From: Trogon surrucura
Taxonomy: Eukaryota > Chordata > Aves > Trogoniformes > Trogonidae
DNA length: 64,000 nucleotides
Direction of reading: 5' to 3'
Assembly (NCBI GenBank): GCA_020746105.1
Contig: CM036618.1
Span: forward strand, 93,304,122-93,368,121
The position numbers were made by a program, and so were the translations under genes. The notes beneath the pieces were generated by a model, which was given only the letters and a program-made list of their open reading frames with translations, did not search any database and was not told the origin of the DNA. Positions 20,301 to 29,800 of this stretch are shown here, piece after piece (the first letter of the stretch is position 1; each line of letters opens with the position of its first letter).

Positions 20301-21524
20301 ATGTCAAGCCTTTTGCCTCATGAAAGGTGCTTTTCAAACATTTTGGACTCTCCATGGTGACGTGGGACATCGCTAAGCAGTGTTAGTTCAGACCCGAAAT
20401 TGCCACCTCTTTAACTGACTGGGGCTGATTCCCTTGGGAAATGGCTGCACTGCTCAGAGGCTGCCCGGCTTGGCTTTCTCCTCTGCAGAACTGACACTGC
20501 TTTTGGGCGATAGGTACATCTGCAGAATATCCCCTAGCACTGCTGAAATGTCTCATCAGGTGGCCAATGGTGATTAGGTGAAGTGGTGCCTTCACTGGAG
20601 CCCACTTCATTTCTGTGTGGGAAACCAGTAGTCTACACCCTCACTTGAACAAAAAGGAAATAAGATCATAGCCTGCCTTCATAGGTGATAGATGCTCTTA
20701 TAAAAATGACTGTTAGTAGAAAACCATTTAGCTTCATGATGACACACTTCAGGAGGGAGGGTGCAGTCTGTGCAGTCTTTTTGTTCAGTGGTGGAAACAT
20801 TTTAATTGAGGTGAAGATAACCATGCGTCTATTTGAACATTAGTTCCTCAGAAGAAACGAGCTGAAAGAGAAATTATGATGCAAGTGGCATTTGAGAAGC
20901 TCAGTCAGAGCTTCCCAGGAAGCCTTTCCGAGATAAAATGGGCACCAGTAGGACAGCTTGTGCTCTTAAATGTATGGAGGTTTTGTTAGGGCTGTGTCCT
21001 GCACAACCATTACCTGTTTGAATGCTCCTTACCATATTTTGTTCCTTCCTTTTTTCTTATCTGGCAAAGCACTGTAATAGTTACCTGCTTCTGTTGCCAA
21101 TTGTGTGCCAGTGAAGAGATAGAGAATGTCTCGTTCTCATCTGTGCTTTCTTAGAAGGAAAGGGCATCCAGGAAACTTAAGAAAATAAACAAAAAGGAAC
21201 CCAACTCTGTTCTTTAAGTTCTGAAAATTGAAAACAAAAAGGCCTACGCCCTGCAGCTTGATATACACCTTGCAAATTGACAGTAAGCGTCTGTAAGTTT
21301 CAAAGAACTAGTAACGTAGTGGTTGTGGGTACAGTGGTCATGGCTAACTTTTGTATCTGTGTGTTTTCAATGCAGAGAAACAGAATGTGTTGGTGAAACC
21401 AGCCACAGACAATGACAGCAGTATCATTTCTTCCATCTACTCCGTCTTGTGGACGAACGGTTTTGAGAGTGCGGACTCTGAGGAGTATTATTACTTTAAT
21501 GGAAGCTACTACTACATTATCTAA
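8786..21524 (+). CDS. RNF8: FHA-RING E3 ubiquitin ligase RNF8, complete coding region (8 coding exons)
   Basis: RNF8 binds phospho-Thr on MDC1 at DNA double-strand breaks and, with UBC13, builds K63 ubiquitin chains that recruit RNF168, BRCA1 and 53BP1; it acts in the nucleus. Exons: 8786-8875, 11828-11956, 13473-14216, 15903-15965, 16917-17006, 18126-18233, 19328-19532, 21376-21524, giving 525 codons, all in phase. Seen: an FHA domain (about 20-105) with the phosphate-binding Arg35 (human Arg42) and the SRKH motif (53-56); a basic segment TKRKFSLEE as in human; a long coiled coil (about 265-395); and a C3HC4 RING with Cys399, Cys402, Cys414, His416, Cys419, Cys422, Cys433 and Cys436. Intron 4 uses a GC donor (15966-15967). 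After RERK the human protein ends in about five residues, but here exon 8 adds 49 residues, rich in Tyr. The start follows CpG-island DNA with G at -3 and +4. It is divergent from AARS2. Confidence 0.96.
8876..11827 (+). other. RNF8 intron 1
   Basis: The first 400 bases continue the CpG island. The rest is unremarkable apart from the CR1 at 10474-10720. The acceptor before the FHA exon is TTTTCAG. No other gene is visible. Confidence 0.7.
10474..10720 (+). mobile_element. CR1 LINE 3' end
   Basis: Plus orientation: 'ggaagttccacctcaacatcaggagaaacttctttactgtgagggtt' through to the tail 'cattctgtgattctatgat'. It lies in RNF8 intron 1 and is the only clear CR1 in sense with RNF8. Confidence 0.92.
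14285..14846 (-). mobile_element. CR1 LINE 3' end with readable C-terminal ORF2 fragment
   Basis: The inverted tail 'aatcatagaatcatagaatg' begins at 14285. The minus strand keeps an open frame (14368-14883) that contains the CR1 ORF2 C-terminal segment: [19 protein letters not shown] near its start and [18 protein letters not shown] near its end. It lies in RNF8 intron 3, antisense to RNF8. It is relatively young, since the frame is intact. It is 5'-truncated and not active. Confidence 0.95.
18883..19084 (+). repeat. Tandem duplication, two copies of about 100 bases
   Basis: The unit beginning 'gtttcttagtaatttactgct' occurs at 18883 and again at 18983, exactly 100 bases apart. Both copies run to 'aattaattctttttg'. 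The copies differ by a few substitutions, a shorter T run and a small insertion ('ataatgg' region) in copy 2. It lies in RNF8 intron 6, ending 243 bases before the RING-completing exon 7. Confidence 0.9.
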
Positions 21525-24015
21525 CCACTGATACTGCAGACTTGTTTGCCTGTGTCCTGCCCAGAACCAAACTACTGGTGTTTGGCTGACAACTGCTGCA
21601 GGAGTGGGCTGGATGTCTGGAAGGAGAGACCCTGTGAAGAGGCTGCAGCTGACGACTGGCAGCATTTGGAATAAGGACCTTATTTTTTAAATGAATGTAC
21701 AGAAGCTTGATCTTTAAAACAAAACTGGGATGCTGCTGCTATGCTAGATGGCTGACATACAAAACCTAGGGTTCCAAGATTGCTTGTGACCTGCTTGGTG
21801 TAACATAATAGTTCATATGCATCGCTGCCCTTTCCTTACTGAGTGACGCATTTAAGTATGTACATTGCTTTCGCTCATTTCAGGCAGCAGAGGGAATGGC
21901 CTGAGCTATTTGAGAACTTGGCCATCCCCACCAGCAGGCAGAGGAGAGGTGTATCGCGAAAAGTGCCAGCGTGGGTTTTCCTCTTGAATTTCATATGGCA
22001 GCTGTAGAGTCATCCCAGGCCTCTGGCAGTAAAGGTGACAAAGGGCAGGTTAGGAACCGTCAGCCTTAAGTGTGTAAATGCATTGTAAGCTGAGCTACTG
22101 GCCATTGGCTTGCTCTGTTGATGTTACTCATTTTCTGTTAGATGGGGATGGAGATGAAATCTTCCAGAATTCCAGGGCTTTTTTCATACGGTATCTTTGA
22201 TTTGTTCCCTCTTCAGGCTTTTGCATAAGGGGTTTTAGAATTGGGAAGCAGCGCATCCAGAGTTTATTAGCAATGACTTCAGAAACACATATAGGTCTTG
22301 TCAGCAGCAGAGAACAACCTGTGCCTCTTCAGAAGTGCTGCTCTCTGAATTAGTGAAATGTTCTGTTGGCAGGGTAGAAAAGCAGCTCCTGTAGGCAACC
22401 ACAAGGCACGGAAGGAAACATTAGTTTTATTGTTTACAGAACTTCACCGTGGAGCTGTGGGTTGTATTACACCCTCACAGCAAATCGCTCATCCTGAAGA
22501 GACTGAGCAAGTCTTGCCTCATCGTATCACAAATTTGTCCATGAAGCTCCATTTTCAGTGGCATATGTTTTTGACTTAGCTGTTACCTGGAAAGGACTGT
22601 TTTACACTGTGAGAAGAGGATGGGAGAAGTCCTTCTCATCTGTAATATTTCTTTGGCTATTTGTATGTACTTTTTTTGTTTTTATGTTTATTTGTTTGAA
22701 AAGGAAAATACAGATCCATTTCTGCATTAGTTTTCCTTGGTGCAACCACCGAGATGAATGTCTTTTTCCTAGCTGTCTCAGAGATTTTGAGAAAACACAG
22801 ACTATCTCATTTTAATTGCTTTGCTTCATGTTTTGATTGCTGTAAGCAGTGTGGCTATTTTCAAATTATTTGAAAGACTTGTGTATTCAGGAATTGGTAA
22901 AAGAAAACCTAACTCTTCAAGCCTGTGACTAGCGTAATGGTAATTTAGTAGATGCAATCATACATCTTATCTTCTTCCACTAAAGAAAGATCCCTTAAAA
23001 AGGAGCATGAATAATGATGCTGTCCTAAGGAAGTAGTGAATTATGACAGATTTGATTGGTAGGCCTTAAATGGGGGAGGTAGGTCTTATTTATGGGCCCA
23101 GCAACTTTCTTAAAATCTTAAGTGTAAGGCTTATAATGTGAAAGAGTCATGTCTTGATTTTTCCTCTTTCCCTTTTAATGTTCATTTTCTATATGTGCTT
23201 TTTTTTTTTTTTTGTGAACGTATGCTCTCTAGGATGTCTCAGAGAAGAAGATTCCTCAAAGCACTAGTGAAGCAGGCTGACATTAGAACAGGCATTCCCA
23301 ATGAAGGGGAGTAGGAGGAAAACATTCTCGTGACCTCCACGTTCTTCTACTGCGTATCTCTCCTATGTTGCTCTGCATTTTTTGCTTGTTTCATTTTGTT
23401 AAATATGTTTATGTTGTTATGTTGGTGTTTATGCATATTGCAGAGAAGGATAATGCTTCTCGTGGCAACAGAGTAGTTCTTTTGTGTGATTTCTGAGTGT
23501 GTCCTCTTTTCACTAGAATATGAAGAACGTAAGTGATATACCAAACCATTTCCACTGTTACTGGTAGGTGCATAGTGTCTAAACATGCATGGAGAGAGGT
23601 TAAGTAATAATACTGTTCACCTGCAAAAGCATTTCAATGACAAAAGCAGACTGCTCTTCCCAGTTCAAGTTCCTCAGTAAAACCACTACCAGATACAGAG
23701 CTGATGACTAGAAATACAGAAGTGTCAGGCAAACTGTTTTGCTTCTGGAAAAGAAGCACATTTTTTCTGATACTGTGCTCTCCTTTGGTCTGAGGTGTGG
23801 ATCCTTTCTTCTACTTGATTGTACATCTCTCCCCTTGGAGGTGCCATGTCCTGAATCATTATCTGTCTTGGGATGGCATCAAGCACTTCCAGTCTTGCAT
23901 ACTGTGTTTAGGTTATAGCTCTGAGCTAGTCACAGTTGATTCAGGTTCAAGACTAGCTGTTTTCTGTTGGAAGATAGCTGTCACCCTGTGCAATAAACAA
24001 ACGCTTTCAGAGCAA
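21525..24015 (+). other. RNF8 3' UTR (probable) and downstream flank
   Basis: No conserved protein is seen in this stretch after the RNF8 stop codon. It is AT-rich and free of recognisable repeats. The first good AATAAA on the plus strand is at 23992-23997, which would give a 3' UTR of about 2.5 kb. Earlier variant signals cannot be excluded. Confidence 0.5.
23992..23997 (+). terminator. Candidate RNF8 poly(A) signal AATAAA
   Basis: This is the only canonical AATAAA I found between the RNF8 stop (21524) and the CMTR1 CpG island. A T-rich stretch ('ttgtttatt') follows within 30 bases. Confidence 0.45.
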
Positions 24016-24879
24016 TACATTGTTTATTAATAACAGCAGGAATAGAGTGCTAACGGGTTGTGGAAGGGGACCGTCATGGAGGGAAGGCAGATCTCCTGCA
24101 GATCCATGGATTCCAAGATCAGTCTGACGATCACTTTTGTCTTAGATGAATTAGCTACCATGTTAGTGCTTGGTGAGCCTTAGCATCAACTGTCATTTAA
24201 ACTTTGTAGAGCCCGTGACAGGCAATTTAATAATACAGCTGTGGCCCCTATCCCAATTTAGGTGTTGGGGTTTTTTTATCAAAGATGTGCTTGGACTTCA
24301 CATATTTAGACAGACATCTTACAGCAACTAGCTAATCATAATCCGCACCTCCCAAATAGTATACTCCTGCCCCTTGGTGCTACTGAGTTTTGGATTTTAA
24401 GACTTGAGTGTTCATGCCTGTGTACTGAGCTCTATGTCCTTTGCTTTAAAGTGTACGAGATGTCCCAATTAGTGTTTGAAACCCTCATGACAACTATAGG
24501 CTTTCATATCAGGCTTTCATTGTGTGAAAAGCTTTATCATCACTGGCCTCACAGAACCTGTTCTGGCTCTGCTCAAGTAACGGAGCCGCAGGTGGCTGAT
24601 GGTGAGCGGCCTCCCTGGGCCTTCCTGCGGGAGTGAAGGCGTTCCAGCCAGGCCTGCAGGGCAGGCAGCGCCCTGGCCCTGACCAGGGGTCGGGTGGGGG
24701 TGCCAGATTCTCGTATAAAAAGCAGCTGTTTATAAAATCCCACGTTTAAGGCTGCGGCTGAATTAGTTGTGCGCTTTTCTATACACTATATTTCCAAAAA
24801 AATCACATACATATAACATTTTGCATAGAATTTAAATATATTTTCACCCCTACGCACCCGTGCCTCACCTCCACCGGGA
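24016..24879. other. Spacer between RNF8 and the CMTR1 CpG island
   Basis: No conserved coding sequence. Two TATA-like strings (TATAAAAAG near 24715 and TATAAAAT near 24732) lie 150 bases before the CpG island, but nothing shows that they are used. An AT-rich run precedes the GC shift. Confidence 0.5.
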
Positions 24880-25770
24880 AAGACAGAGGCCTCGGCTAAC
24901 TGCTTCCCCGGAGAGCCGGGCCCCGCCCCGCTCGCAGCGGTCACGGCGGGGCAGAGCGGCCCGGCCCGGGTCCGGTGGCGGCGGGAGGAAGAGGCGAGGC
25001 CTGGTGGCCGCCGTGCCGCCGCCGTTGCCTAGCAACCAGAGGGGGCCTCGCGGGGCCGCTGCCGGGTCGGGGCTGCCCGCGCCACGCCTGCGAGAACCGG
25101 CCTCTGGGTGCAGGCGCCGGTGGTGCGTCACTGTCGCGCGCCGGCTGGCCGGGGAGGACCCGCGGGAGGGGGCGGAGCGGGGACGGAACCTCCTCCGAGC
25201 GGGGAAACGAAACCGCTGGTGGCGGCGTCAGAGCGGTCCCGCGTACCCGCCGCCGCTGGGCCCTCGGCCGGCGGAGCCGACCGGGGCCTCCCTGAGCGAC
25301 CCGTCCGCTGCTTCTCTTCCGTGAGTGCTGCCCGCGGGCCCCGGTCCCGGTGCGCCCGTGGCTCGCTCCAGCTCCCCTCCGCCCGCCCTCGGCCTGGGGG
25401 GGTCTCTGGGAGCGGGAGCGAGGAGGGGCCGGACCCGGGCGGCCCCGCAGTGCGAGGTGAGGGGCAGGCCGGGCGAGGAGTCGGCCGCGGTGCCGCAGCG
25501 GCGCAGGCTGTGCCCGCAGAGCGCCGTGAGGGCGGCGGGAGGAGGTCGGGCGGCGGAGCCCCTCGCCGGGTTGCGGTGGGAACCGGCCTCCCCTCCCCGC
25601 AGCCGCGGAGGGAGGCGGCGCCGCTGGGCGGGCGCTTGGCCGAGCGTGGGGTGAAACCTGGCGGGAAAAAGGATGGTGGAAGTTTTGTGAGCTCAGAATG
25701 TGTTAACCGAGCAGAAGAACGTCTCAGGCAGGGTGGGAAGTTGCTCTCGGTGTTAGAGGTAAGCGAGTAA
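24880..25770 (+). promoter_or_regulatory. CpG island, probable CMTR1 promoter and untranslated first exon
   Basis: Base composition changes sharply at about 24.88 kb from AT-rich to CpG-dense DNA and returns to AT-rich by about 25.75 kb. No conserved protein is encoded. The first CMTR1 coding exon has a normal acceptor (AG at 26851-26852) only five bases before the ATG, so a 5' non-coding exon is needed. Two donors fit: GTGAGT at 25321 (after CTTCC) and GTAAGC at 25759 (after TTAGAG). The open frames here are products of high GC content. Confidence 0.75.
25024..25036. promoter_or_regulatory. RFX X-box GTTGCCTAGCAAC
   Basis: The 13-mer is two inverted half-sites, GTTGCC and AGCAAC, separated by one base. 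It matches the RFX consensus GTNRCC-(0-3 bases)-RGYAAC at every fixed position. It lies in the middle of the CpG island upstream of CMTR1. RFX binding is inferred from sequence. Confidence 0.6.
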
Positions 25771-26852
25771 GGAGAAAAAACCAAAAACCCAACACCCTCA
25801 AACCCGTAATCCTAAATGGGTGCAAGAGCTGATAAATGCGAGTTGGCTGCAAATTAACTGCTGGTGGAAGGGAAGAGATTTCTTAGCCCTAGCACAGTGA
25901 AGTCATGGGATGATTTCACAGTTAGAGTTGTGGGGATGGATAAAGGAATTGGTCTTAACCTTCCCCTGCATGTGTGTGTGGAAATAAGTTTGGTATCAGA
26001 GGGCTCGGATCGGTGACCTGGGACGTCTTTTCTAGCCCAGTGTTCCTGTGTAGGCTAACAAACGCCAATAGGTTTTTATTGCTTTTGATCAATAACAGAG
26101 AGGCTTAGCTCATCCTCTAAGTATCTGTGCCTTTTAATCTTCACCTGCTTTCCTGTTCCTTGGTTCTTGTCCTCTGTAGGCCTTCCCAGCTAGCTTCCAT
26201 TAACTCAGTTTTAAACATTAGTCCTTACTTGAGGTTTATGCAAAGTTTATCAGTTGCATCCAGAACTTGATAGCTTGCCAGTGGTTCCTAATGAAAAAAC
26301 ACAAACACCTCCCAGCAGGAACACACACATTTAATAAAGTTCTGCTATAGCAATCATATTTGAAAGCTCTTTAGTTAACATTTGCAGAGGTGAGATCTGA
26401 GGTGCTCTAAGCCTCATTTGAGAAACTGGTTCCACTTTACAGGTTTTCCGTTATATTGATATTTCCTTGTTTTTTTGGTGTGTTTGGATAAAATTAATCT
26501 TTAATTTGGTAGTAGTAAACCAACTGTCACATATCTAAGTTATCTAAGCACTGACATCTGGGTAGTCTTCATCTGCCAGCACTTAATGCTTGTAGAAGTG
26601 ACTTGAAATTTAGTCTTCAGCAATAGGGAAACTTCTGCATAGATTTTGTGTTTGTTTAGTTAGACTAGCTATTAATAAATGTAGGTTCAAAAGAAGCCAG
26701 TACTTTTACCTAAAGCCAACTTAAGTTCAGAAGCGTAATACTGAAGAGTCCATAAAGTGATCTATGCTGCTGTGCTGCTGCGCCTCCCTCGTCAGCATGC
26801 AGGAGAAAGTTAATCTGCTTAATGTTTACCAAGTGTGTTTGACTTCTTTCAG
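25771..26852 (+). other. CMTR1 first intron (non-coding stretch)
   Basis: AT-rich sequence between the CpG island and the first coding exon of CMTR1. I see no gene, RNA gene or recognisable repeat. It ends in a good acceptor (TTTCAG) before CAAAAATG. Confidence 0.55.
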
Positions 26853-26857
26853 CAAAA

Positions 26858-29800
26858 ATGAAGAGAAGGACAGAACCCGAGTTTAGCAGTCCCCAAAAGA
26901 AGCAGAAGAAGAGGATAGAAGACTTGGGATTAACCCTCAGTTCTACTTCTGATGATGAAACTCAATTTAGTAATCATACTACTCAAGGTAAGGTTGGAGC
27001 TAAGGTATAAGCTGCTCAAGGGAATCTAAATAATAACTAGGACTTGAACCCATGTTTTCTAAATCCTAACTGATATCCTGAACTTCAAGGTCATATCCTC
27101 TCTTTAGGAGAAAAACTACATTATTTCTGTTTACAATCTTGTACTGGTGTGAATATTTTTAAGCTTTTTTTAAAACCTTGTGTAAACAGTTTGGCCTGGG
27201 AGTTGTATGAATTCAGACATAGGAAGTAGAATTTGAGGTAGATGACAAGTGCATGGTCCAAAGGCTTAAGGATTCATTTAATTTATGAGCAGCATTAATC
27301 TTTTCAGTCTCAGCAGTTATGTGTTTTGCAAACTTTTGGTAGTCAGGAGTTGTGTGTGCTGTAAAGAAACTTTGTAATCCCTCATTGTTTAAAAAATAAA
27401 AAAAAACCAGGAATTTTGTCACATTTTTGCAGATGAGAGAAATAGAGATGAGTACAAAGTCCAGAGGAAATAGGTTTGGGTGTCTTGGCTACAGAGCAGT
27501 ACCAAGGGCTCATGCAGGCCTGGGTTCTTCCCAAGTAGAACCTGGGGTGGAACTGGGCATAGACAGAGCTTCATTGTTTGGTGCTTGTGAAGGCTCTGCT
27601 GCATTGATTTCAGGTGACAAAAGTTTGAGTGCCTGCTGTGTATGGTGGGACTTATTATCTTGACAGGACCATTTACTTGATTAACTTCATCCTCAAACCT
27701 TCCTTTCTGTCAGGATATTTTTAAACTAGGTTGGGGCTTTCTGACATTATTTTTCACTTGGGTCTGTATGCATCAGCAAGCTCTAGAGCTGAAAATCTGT
27801 CTCATTTGGTGTACTGAATTTCTAAATCGTCGTTGCTGAGATGGGTAGTGGAGTCAAATTGAACTTCAACATTGGCACTAAGGAATTCAACTCTCTTTTT
27901 CTGTATTTTTGGCCATTTGGTAGATGCATGTGTACTTGATGTGGATTTTCAGTTAAGTTAGGGATGCATTTACACTTGTGGTTAGGCAGGAAACTGAGGA
28001 AAATCCGATATGTTTTATCAAGATGTCACTGAGTCAGTGTTCTCGAGAGAGAGTCTCTGTGGACTTTCTTAGCTCCTCGGGATCATTGGAAAGGTCAGGC
28101 ACACTGCACCATCCTGTCATGGTCGTGCTGTGGCCTCTTCTGGTGCTGCAACAGGGTTTGCCTGTCCCTTTGGGGAGGCCTGAAATTGGCTCAGAAAGCT
28201 TGTGCGTGGCCCTGAGGCAGAGAGGGAGATAACCAGGTGTTGGTTCCATGACTGCATGCTTTCCGTAGCGTGTCTAAGTCACTGAAGTGTCCTCTCTGTG
28301 TGTATGTTGAGAGGATTTAATGAGTCGCTGTATAGTTCTTAATGAGACTATTGAGATGTCTTTCTTCCATTTTCTTTTTATTTACATCCTCACTTTTCTC
28401 ACTTTTTTCTTTTGTTTTCAGAGTCTTCCAGTAGCAGCAGTGGGTCTGACAGTGAGAGCGATGAGAAAAGACCAGTCTTCAGCAATGAGTTCAAACAAGA
28501 CTCTCTTGTGGAGGGTACTTCATCTCGCTACTCGATGTATAACAGTGTCTCCCAAAAGCTCATGGTAGGTCGAAATAATTTTGGAGCAAACTACTCAGAC
28601 CTGGTGAGAGGAAAGTGAAAAGAACAGTCTGCTTTAAGAGATTTTGATTCTGATTCGAATCCTCCTTGTAGCAGAGTTCTCTGCTGCTTTGAACCAGCTA
28701 CTGAGCAGATGGGGGAGGCTGAGAGAACTTGGTTCAAGGGGATCAGTTAAAAAACAAAGCTGATTCATGTTCAAGGCCAAGGAGCAGGGAGTTTAATGTG
28801 AAGGGAAGGATCTCTGGGTCAGGCAGCTTGCCAAGCTTGAAGAAGAGTTCTATCGTGTGTTATTTTGCAGTGCTTGATTTAACAAATTCTATGATTGACA
28901 GTTTGTTTGGTCTTGGAGGCTGGCTGGCATACTCTTGTAGAATTATTACCTTAAAAATTAAGGTATTTCTTTTTCTTTCAATTAGTGCCACTCTGCTTTA
29001 CATGGGGTTGGATATTTCTTGGAAAGGCAGGGAGTTGTGAATGATAGCAACTGTGATAGACTTTGAAGGTGATTGCCAGCCCCTTGATTGTACAGTCTTA
29101 GTTTGGGGAAGAAAGTGCTTTTAGGAAGATTTAAGAATGTGATTGACTGTTTCTGTCTCATGCTGGTCCTAAATTTGGCAACTTGTTTCTGAGTTTAAAG
29201 GTAATAGCAGGCTCTAGAGGAGAATCTCTCGATGGATGCTTTTGCACCTATTTCCTCATGCAAACTTTGTCACTGTGGTATTGCATTTCATAATCTTGAA
29301 AGAATTTCCATTCTTGATAACAGAGGAACAGAAATGTTATTTCCAAGGGCACAGAGAAGATGAGATGTACAGTTGTGTGTTACTTGAAATGTGACAGGAA
29401 GTTTGGGACTCAACGTTGGACGGAATTTGGGTCTCATTTTGTTCTGTGCTGGTCCTGTGCTCGCAGGAGCAGGGGTCAGTGATCTTTCTGTGGTGGTAGG
29501 CCAGCTCGTACCCGCCTCTGCCAAGTTAGAATCTCGTTCTTCTGCTGGAAGCTGGGAAGCATCAGCTGCTACTGGGAGTGGCAACAGGGAGATGTTGCCT
29601 CTCAGGGAGGTGGAATGCTACTGACTAGCAGGATCACGTGAAAAAAGAACTTTCAACTCTTGCTGAACGCAAACCTCAATGGGATCCAGAGACTGAGAGC
29701 TGCTGATTGTGCCTCTCTGTAGCTAAATCCTGTTGCTGATAATTCGGAATCTGTCCACATGTGTGTTTGGCACTGGGCTGCAGTTTTCTGATTCTAGCAC

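Noticed and set aside
24713-24738. TATA boxes before the CMTR1 CpG island
   Set aside because: Two TATAAA-like strings exist, but CpG-island promoters rarely use them and no start-site signal supports them.
24860-25784. Several long overlapping open frames on both strands (up to 220 codons)
   Set aside because: They are all in a CpG island, rich in Arg, Pro, Gly and Ala with no domain, and are explained by lack of AT-rich stop codons.
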